The notes below the pieces were generated by a model. The model saw only the letters and a list, made by a program, of their open reading frames with translations. It did no database searches and was not told the DNA's origin. DNA of 34,560 nucleotides from an uncultured Oscillospiraceae bacterium (GTDB lineage Bacteria; Bacillota; Clostridia; Oscillospirales; Ruminococcaceae), in assembly GCA_910577365.1 (NCBI GenBank), contig CAJTMU010000022.1, positions 1 through 34,560 on the forward strand, in the 5' to 3' direction. Positions 15,244-23,348 of this stretch are shown here, one piece after another (the first letter of the stretch is position 1; each line of letters opens with the position of its first letter). The position numbers were made by a program, and so were the translations under genes.

Positions 15244-16098
15244 TTATTTTTCAATATCCCTGTGCAGGGTCTTTACCTTACACTCCTTCTCACGCAGAAA
15301 AGCCGCAGTAAGCTCCGCAAACGTAACGCTTCTGTGCTTTCCGCCTGTGCAGCCGAAGGCTATGACAAGGCGGCTTTTGCCCTCCGAAACATAATGAGGC
15401 AGCAGAAAGCTTATCAGGTCAAAAAGCTTATCCCGCAGAACACATGACTGTTCAAAACCCATAACATAATCTCTTACCTCCGAATCACGTCCGGTTTTAT
15501 GCTTAAGCTCCGGAAGATAAAAGGGATTGGGCAGGCAGCGAACGTCAAAAACCAGATCCGCCTCACCGGGAACGCCGTATTTAAAGCCGAAACTCATACA
15601 GCTCACCATCATTCTGTCCATCGGCTTTTCCAGAAAAAGATCCGCAATCTGCTCCTTGAGCTGCCCGCTGCTTAAAAAAGAACTGTCAACTATGTAATCC
15701 GCGTCCTCACGAATTTCCCTTAAAAGCTCGATCTCCGCGTCGATAGCCTTTGAAATATCACCGCCCGACACCTCGTCAAGCGGATGCTTGCGGCGGGTTT
15801 CCTTATAGCGCTTCATCAGAACCTCTTTGCTCGCCTCAAGAAACAGCACCTTTATGTTTATGCCAGCGATATGCATTTTTGCAATACATTCACTCAGCTT
15901 AAAAAACATTGCTCCGCCGCGGATATCGGTCACAATAGCCACCTTGGTTATCTCGGTGTTTTCATTGCACATTGCGGCAAAATTGGGTATAAGCTGCGGC
16001 GGCATATTGTCAATGCAAAAAAAGCCTATATCCTCCAGCACCTTTACCGCGGAGGATTTACCCGAACCCGATATTCCGGTTACAATAACAAATTCCAT
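15244..16098 (-). CDS. rapZ: RapZ / YvcJ P-loop nucleotide-binding protein
   Basis: A 284-residue protein. Walker A GISGSGKSSAVKVLED lies at the N-terminus. The C-terminal half has the family motifs SFGFKYGVPGEADLVFDVR, LPNPFY and IAFGCTGGKHRSVT. In Gram-negatives RapZ steers RNase E to GlmZ and binds GlcN6P. In Firmicutes (YvcJ) it binds nucleotides and has a less defined role linked to cell-wall precursor metabolism and competence. It lies 35 bp after murB on the same strand with an AAAGG ribosome site. The grouping with murB and whiA is common in Firmicutes. Confidence 0.95.
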   Translation of the reverse strand: MEFVIVTGISGSGKSSAVKVLEDIGFFCIDNMPPQLIPNFAAMCNENTEITKVAIVTDIRGGAMFFKLSECIAKMHIAGINIKVLFLEASKEVLMKRYKETRRKHPLDEVSGGDISKAIDAEIELLREIREDADYIVDSSFLSSGQLKEQIADLFLEKPMDRMMVSCMSFGFKYGVPGEADLVFDVRCLPNPFYLPELKHKTGRDSEVRDYVMGFEQSCVLRDKLFDLISFLLPHYVSEGKSRLVIAFGCTGGKHRSVTFAELTAAFLREKECKVKTLHRDIEK

Positions 16099-16133
16099 TG
16101 CCTTTCACCTTTCGCCTTCCGTCAGCCGCAGCT

Positions 16134-17036
16134 TTATTCCAGAATAAGCATCTCGCACTCCAGCTCAATGCCCTTCTTTTCTTTTACCGTCCTTTTAATA
16201 TGCTCCACAAGCCGCATAACGTCATCAAAGCTCGCTCCGCCCCTGTTTATCACAAAGCCGCTGTGCTTTTCGCTGACCTGCGCTCCGCCAATGGCATATC
16301 CCTTCAAGCCGCACTCCTCAATCAGCGCCGCCGCGAAATAGCCATCGGGGCGCTTGAACGTGCTGCCGCAGCTCGGATATTCCAGCGGCTGCTTTTCGCG
16401 GCGCTTTTGCATAAGCTCATCCATACGCGCTCGGATAGCCTCCGTGTTTTTCAGAAACAGCTTCAGCCTCACCGACAATATGCAAAGACGGCTTTCCGAA
16501 AAAATACTGCCCCTGTACCGCAGCTTCATGTCTGCTGCCGCCATCTCATGTATTTCTCCGTCCTCACCAATATATCGGCAGCTTTCCGTAACGTCGCTCA
16601 TCTCTCCGCCGTAAGCACCCGCGTTCATGTACAGCGCTCCGCCAACGGAGCCTGGAATACCGTAAGCAAACTCCATACCGCCAAGTCCTGCATCGGCAGC
16701 TGCCATACAAACCTGCGCCAAACCTGCGCCTGCACCCGCGACCACATATTCTCCGTCAACGGCTATGCCGCCAAGCTCCCTGCCGATAAGCAGCACTGCA
16801 CCGCGCCAGCCGTTCCCACTGATCAACACATTGCTGCCTCGTCCGAGAATAAAATACGGGATACCCCCTCGGCGGCACACATTTATCATATCAGCCAATG
16901 CTGCCTCGCTGACAGGGCGAGCCAGAATGTCACACGCCCCGCCTATTTTCATAGACGTATGCTCAGCCAAGGAATGATTTCTTTCATAAAACGACCCGCT
17001 GCATTTGCAGCTCTCTTCAAGTAAAGCATAATCCAT
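16134..17036 (-). CDS. murB: UDP-N-acetylenolpyruvoylglucosamine reductase
   Basis: A 300-residue flavoenzyme that reduces UDP-GlcNAc-enolpyruvate to UDP-MurNAc with NADPH, the second committed step of peptidoglycan synthesis. Motifs: HTSMKIGG, YFILGRGSNVLIS, the FAD-binding YGIPGSVGGALYMNAGAYGGE, the catalytic Ser in YPSCGSTFKRP and the C-terminal GGAQVSEKHSGFVIN with a terminal Glu-rich strand. The start at 17036 follows GGGAG. An upstream in-frame ATG at 17120 would add 28 unrelated residues across a repeat-like sequence and is rejected. It is first of a close pair with rapZ. Confidence 0.96.
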   Translation of the reverse strand: MDYALLEESCKCSGSFYERNHSLAEHTSMKIGGACDILARPVSEAALADMINVCRRGGIPYFILGRGSNVLISGNGWRGAVLLIGRELGGIAVDGEYVVAGAGAGLAQVCMAAADAGLGGMEFAYGIPGSVGGALYMNAGAYGGEMSDVTESCRYIGEDGEIHEMAAADMKLRYRGSIFSESRLCILSVRLKLFLKNTEAIRARMDELMQKRREKQPLEYPSCGSTFKRPDGYFAAALIEECGLKGYAIGGAQVSEKHSGFVINRGGASFDDVMRLVEHIKRTVKEKKGIELECEMLILE

Positions 17037-17056
17037 AATATTCTCCCGATTATTAG

Positions 17057-17170
17057 TAAATTTCCGCACCGCGCATAACAAGCCCGCACCGCCATTCTGC
17101 AACGCTGCGCTTTGCTTCACTACTCTGCGTATTTAAAGGCTTACGAAAATTTCTCCGCAAGGGCGTTACA
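17057..17170 (+). repeat. Diverged palindromic interspersed element upstream of murB
   Basis: Same architecture as copy 2: AAATTTCCGCACCG on the left, a CTGCGCTTTGCTTC-like centre, and GGCTTACGAAAATTTCTCCGC then GGGCGTTAC on the right. Identity is clearly lower. It lies in the leader region of murB. Confidence 0.45.
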
Positions 17171-17664
17171 TTTTTCCCGCTTTTTAAGCTTTAGTGGTGT
17201 ACATAGGCATAGCCTCCGCAAAACCAAACGATTAAGTCAGCGGAAAAAACAGCTTATCTGTCCCAACACTAAAACAAAAGCAAAAAGCCATACCCTAAAA
17301 GTGGTTTTTAACCCCGAATGAAGCAATTTGATACGCAAATTTTTTTATGAGAAAAAAATTTATATAATATAGCGTTTAAATTTCAAGAATTTTACGAAAT
17401 CAACTAAAATTTTGCCGCAAATCCTTTTTAAGCGGGTCTAAAAACACCATTTAACAAAAAAGCAGCAACTTAAAACCAAATCACTGCTCCTTTTAACTTT
17501 TGGGAACCTCCAAAAACAGCTTGAAAAGCGAAAACAGGAAAAACATGCGGATCAGGCTGCAAGGAAAGCCAATGCAAGTAAGTGCCTTGCTGTGAGATTT
17601 GATGCAGCAAGCGGTGCACCGCACGCGTTTTTGTTTAAACAAGGTTTTCAGAGTTGACTTTTTA
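17171..17664. other. Gap between ROK glucokinase and murB
   Basis: About 490 AT-rich bases without a credible gene. Short open frames (17112-17321 plus, 17493-17675 minus) lack ribosome sites and protein character. A pure A/T inverted repeat, AAATTTTTTT-ATGAG-AAAAAAATTT, lies at 17337-17361 and could end transcription in both directions. The promoter for murB should be here or in the repeat, but I could not place it. Confidence 0.4.
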
Positions 17665-18621
17665 CTACTCTGCAATAGTATATAAATATGCCGCTCCGAT
17701 TATTCCCGCATCGTTGCCCAGCTTGGCGATATCCAGCCTTGTGCTTCTGGACGGGTCTATGCAATAGCACTCCCTATTAATAAACTCCTCAAGAGGTTTT
17801 GTAAGGTTTTCGCCCTCCTTGCATATGCCGCCGCCTATAAGCAGAACCTCTGGCTGAAACGTATTGACAATATTCGTAAGTCCGCAGCCAAGATACTCGA
17901 TATACATGTTTACCACGCCGACAGCTGCTTCGTCGCCCTCTCTCCAGCCGTCAAAAGCCGTCTTGCCGTCAACATTGTCCAAAGAGCCGCCCGCGATCTC
18001 CCACATTCTGCTGTCGGGGTGAGCATCCATTGCTTCCTTAGTCATATTTATAAGAGCCGTCGCCGAGCTGTATGCCTCAAAGCAGCCTTTGCGCCCGCAG
18101 CCGCACTGACGCCCGCCGTACTGAATGACCGTGTGTCCAAGCTCCGCGCCGCAGAAATTGAAGCCTGTGTATATCTTACCGTCAATTATTATGCCGCCGC
18201 CTACGCCCGTGCCCAGCGTTACGACTACTACGTCCTTACAGCCCTTGCCCGCGCCGTTAAGCACCTCGCCGAACGCCGCTGCGTTAGCGTCGTTCTCCAC
18301 ATACACCTCTTTGCCAAGCTTTGATTTGATAAGCGTGCGCAGATCGGTATTATCAAATCCAAGGTTGCAGGAGTACAGCACTATTCCTCTGTTTCTGTTC
18401 GCTACGCCTGGAGTACCTATGCCAATCGAATTTACCTCTCCGATAGTCACCTTTGCCTGTGTAAGCGCGTCCCACACGGTTTCCACAATGCTTGCACATA
18501 TCTCTTCAGCGGGACGCGGAAGATTAGTTTTTGTGGTTGCCTTTGATACGATATTGTAATTTTCATCTACCAGACCCACTTTGATATTTGTGCCGCCAAG
18601 GTCTATTCCTATATTATACAT
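17665..18621 (-). CDS. ROK-family glucokinase
   Basis: A 318-residue sugar kinase of the ROK family. ATP site IGIDLGGTNIKVGLVD, catalytic Asp in VENDANAAAFGE, glycine loop TLGTGVGGGIIIDGK, and the ROK zinc site ELGHTVIQ followed by CGCGRKGCFEAY. Glucose is the likely substrate, giving glucose-6-phosphate in the cytosol, and the family's glucokinases are of this size. It lies 24 bp after hprK on the same strand, so glycolytic entry and the kinase that senses glycolytic intermediates are probably made together. An N-acetylmannosamine or other hexose kinase role is possible but less likely. Ribosome site AAAGGA. Confidence 0.92.
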   Translation of the reverse strand: MYNIGIDLGGTNIKVGLVDENYNIVSKATTKTNLPRPAEEICASIVETVWDALTQAKVTIGEVNSIGIGTPGVANRNRGIVLYSCNLGFDNTDLRTLIKSKLGKEVYVENDANAAAFGEVLNGAGKGCKDVVVVTLGTGVGGGIIIDGKIYTGFNFCGAELGHTVIQYGGRQCGCGRKGCFEAYSSATALINMTKEAMDAHPDSRMWEIAGGSLDNVDGKTAFDGWREGDEAAVGVVNMYIEYLGCGLTNIVNTFQPEVLLIGGGICKEGENLTKPLEEFINRECYCIDPSRSTRLDIAKLGNDAGIIGAAYLYTIAE

Positions 18622-18645
18622 AAAAACAATTCCTTTCGCCGGAGT

Positions 18646-19617
18646 TTAAAGATTAAGGTCGGACATTATCTCTTCGCTGTCGGAGTCTATGCCAAGCTGG
18701 CGAAGAAGATCCTTAGCAGCGTTGTAGCCCATCTTCTTCTGACGGTTGTTCATAGCCGCAACCTCAAGTATCACCGCAAGATTTCTGCCTGGTTTAACCG
18801 GTATGTTCAGCAGCGGGACTTTTACGCCAAGTATGGTCATGTAATGCGTGTCCACGCCCATGCGGTCATAGGTCTTTTCAGGATTCCAAAGCTCCATCTC
18901 GACCACCATGTCTATCTTTTCGCTGGTCTTTACCGCGCCGATACCAAACAGCTGACGCGCATTGATTATACCTATTCCGCGAAGCTCTAAAAAGTGGCGG
19001 ATATTATCGGGTGAGCTGCCGACAAGCGTGATATTGCTCGCCTTTTTTATTTCAACCGCGTCGTCCGCTATCAGACGATGTCCGCGCTTTACAAGCTCGA
19101 TAGCCGTTTCGCTCTTGCCCACGCCGCTTTCGCCGAGAATAAGCACACCCTCGCCGTATATCTCAATAAGAACACCGTGGCGGGTTATCCTGGGAGCAAG
19201 CTGTAAATTCAGAAACGCCATCAGCTTTGATATAAATATCGAGGTGCTTTCATCACTGCGCAGAATGGGTATCCCGTAGTTTGGGGCAAGCTCCAGCATT
19301 TCGGGAAAAGCCTCCAGACCGCGGGTTATTATAAGCGCGGGGAAGCGATAGCTCAACAGGTCTTCAATGCGATTTCTGCGTACTTCTGGCTCCAGCCCCG
19401 ACAAATAGGCGCTCTCCATCTTTCCCATTACCTGAATGCGCTTGTTGTCAAAATATTCATAAAAGCCCGCGAATTGAAGCCCCGGGCGGTTGGTATCATT
19501 GTTTGAAATAAGGGAGTTACCCCCGTTTTCCGGCATATAGAGAATTTCCAGCTTAAACTCGTCAAGTATTTTCTGAAGCGGGAAGGAAAATTCTCTGTTA
19601 ATTTCTTCAAGAGGCAT
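18646..19617 (-). CDS. hprK: HPr kinase/phosphorylase
   Basis: A 323-residue bifunctional enzyme that phosphorylates HPr at Ser46 with ATP and removes the phosphate again, driving carbon catabolite repression through CcpA in Firmicutes. It has an N-terminal regulatory domain (1-130), the P-loop GEGVLILGESGVGKSETAIE, RLIADDAVEI, and the family signature ELRGIGIINARQLFGIGAV with the catalytic region. Length is normal. ATG 19617 follows AAAGGAC. It has its own promoter at 19724-19752 and starts the hprK-glucokinase unit. Confidence 0.96.
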   Translation of the reverse strand: MPLEEINREFSFPLQKILDEFKLEILYMPENGGNSLISNNDTNRPGLQFAGFYEYFDNKRIQVMGKMESAYLSGLEPEVRRNRIEDLLSYRFPALIITRGLEAFPEMLELAPNYGIPILRSDESTSIFISKLMAFLNLQLAPRITRHGVLIEIYGEGVLILGESGVGKSETAIELVKRGHRLIADDAVEIKKASNITLVGSSPDNIRHFLELRGIGIINARQLFGIGAVKTSEKIDMVVEMELWNPEKTYDRMGVDTHYMTILGVKVPLLNIPVKPGRNLAVILEVAAMNNRQKKMGYNAAKDLLRQLGIDSDSEEIMSDLNL

Positions 19618-19723
19618 TATAATGTCCTTTCCCGACGCGCCGGACGCGCGCCGACTTGTATTTATGTCCGCTTTAAATCAAACTGCATATAAGCGGATAG
19701 ATACCGCAAACATGCTCTTAATT

Positions 19724-19752
19724 ATTATACAGCAAAATCAAAATTATTGCAA
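19724..19752 (-). promoter_or_regulatory. Sigma-A promoter for hprK
   Basis: On the minus strand TTGCAA, a 17-bp spacer and TATAAT, giving a leader of about 100 nt. Confidence 0.7.
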
Positions 19753-19920
19753 GGGATTTTATCAAGATTTTGAAAAAACGGGTTACATTTAACGGGTTTT
19801 TAAAACAGATTTTTTTGTGAATTATCGACAATAACCCGCCAAATGTTAAATTTACCGCCAATATATGGTATACGTTCAACAAAAAAATCACAAAAAAATC
19901 TAAAAAATTTACAAATTCTA

Positions 19921-19949
19921 TTGCCAAAACCGAAAGAATGTGTTATACT
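19921..19949 (+). promoter_or_regulatory. Sigma-A promoter for dockerin protein gene
   Basis: TTGCCA, a 17-bp spacer and TATACT. Transcription would start near 19956, immediately before the 88-bp element, leaving a leader of about 220 nt. Confidence 0.7.
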
Positions 19950-19958
19950 GTAATTGTG

Positions 19959-20049
19959 GAATCGCTGATTAAAGCGTAGCGTTACACAATCAGCCCCGTG
20001 AGTTCCTTCGTTTGAGCGGGGCAATTGTGTTTTAATCGGAGTTTCCTTG
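19959..20049 (+). repeat. 88-bp structured leader element, copy A
   Basis: Aligns with 22422-22507. It can fold into one long hairpin: GATTAAA with TTTAATC, ACACAAT with ATTGTGT, and GCCCCG with CGGGGC around TGAGTTCCTTCGTTTGAG. It lies at the very 5' end of the predicted dockerin mRNA, so a regulatory RNA role is possible. I do not recognise a known riboswitch. Confidence 0.55.
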
Positions 20050-20177
20050 TTTATATGCGCGGCGGTAATAAAAACAATTCCGCACGGCGATATGCGGTCG
20101 GCCTGCTAATGACTGTAATGCTCTGACATCCGACCGAACGGGAAAAATATATTCGGGTTTTGAAAGGAAGTTTATTT

Positions 20178-22325
20178 ATGACATTCAGAAAAAGATTTCT
20201 AACCGCGCTGACGGCAGCGGCATTGTCCGTTTCCTCTGTTCCGGCAGTGCTTAACGCCCCCGTTACAGCGGCAACTTCTAATACAATTTATGACGATTTT
20301 GATATCGTGCCTTACTATATGTTTGAAACGGACAGCAGCACCGAAGCTCAGGAAAAACTTGAGAGAGCCTTTCGCTCCGCAACCAAGAAGGAAGTTGGGA
20401 GCATTACTTTCAGTGACCTTCAGAAAGTCACCTCTCTTAACCTCAGCAATATGGGGCTTGAAGGTATTCCCGAGGCAATAGAATATATGGTAAGGCTGCG
20501 CACGCTGAACCTGTCCAACAACCTGCTGCGCTCCTCCGACCTTAACTCGGTGGATCTGAGCGGCTGTATAAGCCTGTCCAACGTGGACCTGAGCAAAAAC
20601 TATCTTACAAGCGTTCCCTCATGGTTCGTGGCGCTTGATATTCCTACCAAAAATATCAGCGGAAACCTTATCGGAACATCGGGACAGCGCTCCATAACCG
20701 CCACACCTTCGGTTTACTATTATATGTCGGGAGAAACGCTTAACGAAAATGCTCTTAAAAACAAGATTCTTGCTTCCGTAAAGCTGTCTGACGGGTCAAA
20801 ACTCCCCGTATTTTTCTATGATCCCGAATACCCCACCTATAACGCGCTCGATCCTGACGATACCGACCATATTGATGATTACGACCTGTTTATTGATGAC
20901 TGGGATCTTTCCAAGTATGTGGATAACAATCACATAGTCAAGGATGTTTCCGCGCCCGCAAGCGTGGACGTTACGGTCACGCTGTTCTCCTCCTCAAGCA
21001 AAAATACTAACTGCACCGCAACAATAAAAATTTATTTTCTTGACGGAACAAGCCCCTCAAGCACTAAGGTTCGTCTGCAAACGCTCATTTCCGAGTGCGA
21101 GGGTTACAAAAAGGAGAGCTATACCGCCACAACGTGGAACAACTTCAGCGTAGCTCTCACAACCGCAAAAACTATTTACGCTTATGCGAATGCTGATGCG
21201 GATATGCTGAAGAACGCTCTCGACGGACTGGAAAAGGCGCGCAAGGAACTTATAGGCGGTGTTGACTCCTCCACCAAAAAGGTGCTTAACGACCTTGTAA
21301 CAGCCGCCAAGAACTTTAAGGAAGAGGATTATTCCGTAGCAAGCTGGGCTAAATTTGCCGCGGCAGTTGCGGAGCTTAAGGACGCGGCAGCAGATACCGA
21401 CGCCTCGGTCACCCGCGCAAATGCTGCAATAAAAGCGTATCAGGATGCTATCGCGGGACTCAGCACTACCTCTCTTTCCGTTCCCTCGGTTATTCCCAAG
21501 AGCGAGTTTGAATCGATTTACGGAGAAAACAAGATACTCGCCCGCACCGGCACCACCCGCGACGGCTACAAATACACATGGGAATTTAACGGAAGGGATA
21601 TTGTCGCTCCCAAGGATTTCAAACCGGAGATAAAGTATCAGTCGACAAACGAGGAAAAAATACGTCTTGAGGTTGGCAGCGCCAGCGACTATCGTCTTTT
21701 CTCATTTGTGGAAACGGGAGTATTCCCGGGTATGGCAAAAATAACGCTTGACGTATCGGAAAAATACCAGAATGGTACATACCGTCTTTACAAGTGGAAC
21801 AACAGCAAATCCGAGTTTCTCAACGATGTTACGGTAGTGAACGGACTGGTTGAAGTAAAAATAAATGAGGGCGGGGATTACTTTATAAGCTCTGTGCTTC
21901 AGAATTTTGAGATAATATCCAACAACTTTGACATAGACCACACCAAGCTTACAATCTCGGGCGCGTTCAAAAAGAAATTCACCGTCAACGAGTTCAGAAA
22001 CTCCATTCAGAACGGCGAGGCGGTAATGGTGCTGAATGCGGACGGAACGGTTGCCGACGGCGGAAAGTATATCTCCACAGGCATGACCGCAAGAGCGGCA
22101 AACAGCGACGTGTCCTATACGATAGTAGTTCCGGGCGATATTGACGGCGACGGAAATATAACCTCGCTTGACGCTGTTTATATTCTCCGTGCAATCACTG
22201 GTGACATAGAGCTGGATACATATTCGCAGAAGCTGGCGGGTGACGTTGACGGTGACGGATATGTTACCGCGCTTGACGCCGTGCGCATTCTAAGATACAA
22301 CATAGGCATGGACGACGATACATAA
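20178..22325 (+). CDS. Secreted leucine-rich-repeat / FIVAR protein with C-terminal type I dockerin
   Basis: A 715-residue exported protein. The signal peptide is at 1-32 (MTFRKRFLTALTAAALSVSS, then AATSN). A short LRR block lies at about 85-165 (VTSLNLSNMGLEGIP, LRTLNLSNNLL, LSNVDLSKNYLTSVP). Two FIVAR-like helical repeats follow at about 300-360 and 368-428, then a beta-rich region at 445-635. A type I dockerin ends the protein, with two calcium loops (DIDGDGNITSLDAVYILRAI and DVDGDGYVTALDAVRILRY). Dockerins plug proteins into cohesins of a scaffoldin, so this is probably a non-catalytic cellulosome component for binding or adhesion. I see no enzyme domain. Start: ATG 20178 after AAAGGAAG. 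The partner residues in the loops are SL and AL. Confidence 0.9.
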   Translation: MTFRKRFLTALTAAALSVSSVPAVLNAPVTAATSNTIYDDFDIVPYYMFETDSSTEAQEKLERAFRSATKKEVGSITFSDLQKVTSLNLSNMGLEGIPEAIEYMVRLRTLNLSNNLLRSSDLNSVDLSGCISLSNVDLSKNYLTSVPSWFVALDIPTKNISGNLIGTSGQRSITATPSVYYYMSGETLNENALKNKILASVKLSDGSKLPVFFYDPEYPTYNALDPDDTDHIDDYDLFIDDWDLSKYVDNNHIVKDVSAPASVDVTVTLFSSSSKNTNCTATIKIYFLDGTSPSSTKVRLQTLISECEGYKKESYTATTWNNFSVALTTAKTIYAYANADADMLKNALDGLEKARKELIGGVDSSTKKVLNDLVTAAKNFKEEDYSVASWAKFAAAVAELKDAAADTDASVTRANAAIKAYQDAIAGLSTTSLSVPSVIPKSEFESIYGENKILARTGTTRDGYKYTWEFNGRDIVAPKDFKPEIKYQSTNEEKIRLEVGSASDYRLFSFVETGVFPGMAKITLDVSEKYQNGTYRLYKWNNSKSEFLNDVTVVNGLVEVKINEGGDYFISSVLQNFEIISNNFDIDHTKLTISGAFKKKFTVNEFRNSIQNGEAVMVLNADGTVADGGKYISTGMTARAANSDVSYTIVVPGDIDGDGNITSLDAVYILRAITGDIELDTYSQKLAGDVDGDGYVTALDAVRILRYNIGMDDDT

Positions 22326-22337
22326 TTCCGACGGACT

Positions 22338-22369
22338 GCCCTTCTCCGAGTCTTCGGAGAGGGGCTTTT
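22338..22369 (+). terminator. Rho-independent terminator after dockerin gene
   Basis: Stem GCCCTTCTCCGA/TTCGGAGAGGGGC with loop GTC, then TTTT, 13 bases after the stop codon. Confidence 0.8.
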
Positions 22370-22421
22370 CAGTCGCTAAAACTGGCTGACGGCCACATAC
22401 CGCTGTTTCGGCAGAGTTAAA

Positions 22422-22507
22422 GAATCGCTTGTCAAAGCAAAGCATAATCAGTCCATGGGTAACTTCGTTTGAGCGGGGTGGTTGTGTATTAACCGGCGTT
22501 TCTTTAA
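22422..22507 (+). repeat. 88-bp structured leader element, copy B
   Basis: Aligns with copy A from GAATCGCT to the CGTTTC end, sharing CTTCGTTTGAGCGGGG without a gap. The stems are less perfect than in copy A. It lies between the dockerin terminator and smpB, in the same orientation as smpB, 83 bp before its start. Confidence 0.5.
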
Positions 22508-22590
22508 CCAAAGCACGTCGAAATGGCATAAACCTCAGCAAAGTCGGCAAAATAACCGTAATCGTCAGCCTTAGAGCATCGGGAGGGCAA

Positions 22591-23046
22591 ATGAACACAA
22601 AAACCATTACCGAAAACCGCCAGGCGCGGCATGAGTACTTTATCATTGAAAGCTATGAAGCTGGAATAGAGTTGTTCGGAACAGAAGTAAAATCAATCCG
22701 GCAGGGCGGAGTAAACCTTAAGGATTCCTGGATTTCCATAGACAACGGAGAGGCGTTTATCAGGAACATGCATATCGCTCCATATGAAAAGGGGAATATT
22801 TTTAACCGCGACCCATATCGTGTGCGCCGCCTGCTGCTTCATAAAAAGGAGATACTCAAGCTGTTCGGGCAGGTAAAACAGGGCGGGTTTACACTTATTC
22901 CTATATCTCTTTATTTTAAGGACAGCCGCGTTAAGGTTCAGGTAGGGCTATGCAAGGGCAAAAAGCTGCATGACAAGCGCGAGGATATGGCAAAGCGTGA
23001 CGCCGGCAGAGAAATCGAACGAGTAATGAAAGAACGGAACAGATAA
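22591..23046 (+). CDS. smpB: SsrA-binding protein SmpB
   Basis: A 151-residue tmRNA-binding protein of trans-translation, which rescues stalled ribosomes. Family marks: NRQARHEYFI, ELFGTEVKSIRQGGVNLKDS, NMHIAPYEKGN, RRLLLHKKEI and the basic tail KLHDKREDMAKRD. Start at ATG 22591 with GGGAGG just upstream. The in-frame extension to 22429 crosses the 88-bp element and is rejected. I could not find an ssrA (tmRNA) gene in the window. Confidence 0.95.
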   Translation: MNTKTITENRQARHEYFIIESYEAGIELFGTEVKSIRQGGVNLKDSWISIDNGEAFIRNMHIAPYEKGNIFNRDPYRVRRLLLHKKEILKLFGQVKQGGFTLIPISLYFKDSRVKVQVGLCKGKKLHDKREDMAKRDAGREIERVMKERNR

Positions 23047-23093
23047 CGCTGTACGTTTACACAAACAATCCCCCGAATATGAAAGATTTCAGC

Positions 23094-23205
23094 TTGTAGA
23101 AAAAGTTATGGTGACGCAATTCTGACGCAGGAAACTTTTCGCACCTTGCCTGAAGCTGTTTGCTGCCAAAGCGGAGTGAACCGCGCAAACTCAAGGTGAG
23201 AGATA
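23094..23205 (-). repeat. Diverged palindromic interspersed element, copy 4
   Basis: Minus orientation. It starts with the family end (TTGTAGAAAAAGTTAT) and contains TGACGCAGGAAACTTTTCGC. The centre has been replaced by a different palindrome: CACCTTG/CAAGGTG and GTTTGC/GCAAAC. It lies directly after smpB. Confidence 0.55.
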
Positions 23206-23332
23206 TTGTTGTGATACCCGCGTAGGTTAAACATTGGCACGGAGTCGCTTCCAACAGCAGGTTCACGCATACGGCGGCAGAGGTTTCCTTAGAAAACACA
23301 TGTGGAATGGCTGGAAGCCCTATCAAACAGGA
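23205..23332 (+). ncRNA. Candidate structured RNA upstream of DUF1893 gene
   Basis: About 125 nt with no reading frame of merit. Possible closing helix TGTT(G)TGATA (23207-23216) with TATCAAACA (23321-23329). Inner helix GCTTCCA (23247-23253) with TGGAAGC (23312-23318). A small hairpin GTTT/AAAC lies near 23284. The overall rod-like fold faintly recalls 6S RNA, but I see no promoter in front and cannot confirm a family. It could also be the leader of the next gene. Confidence 0.3.
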
Positions 23333-23348
23333 ATTAAGGAAAACTGAA

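Noticed and set aside
16098..17024. 308-codon open frame on the plus strand
   Set aside because: Antisense of murB with a His/Cys/Arg-rich composition typical of a shadow frame.
17493..17675. Small minus-strand ORF after the glucokinase gene
   Set aside because: Overlaps the 3' end of the glucokinase gene, has no ribosome site and a low-complexity basic and aromatic make-up.
22290..22646. 118-codon minus-strand frame over the dockerin-smpB gap
   Set aside because: Crosses a terminator, the 88-bp element and the smpB start. The similarity to the frame at 19800-20024 (RSNEGTHG versus RSNEVTHG) comes from the shared repeat, not from a protein family.
23047..23348. tmRNA (ssrA) gene next to smpB
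   Set aside because: No tRNA-Ala-like ends or tag reading frame could be found. The gap holds a repeat copy and another possible structure.
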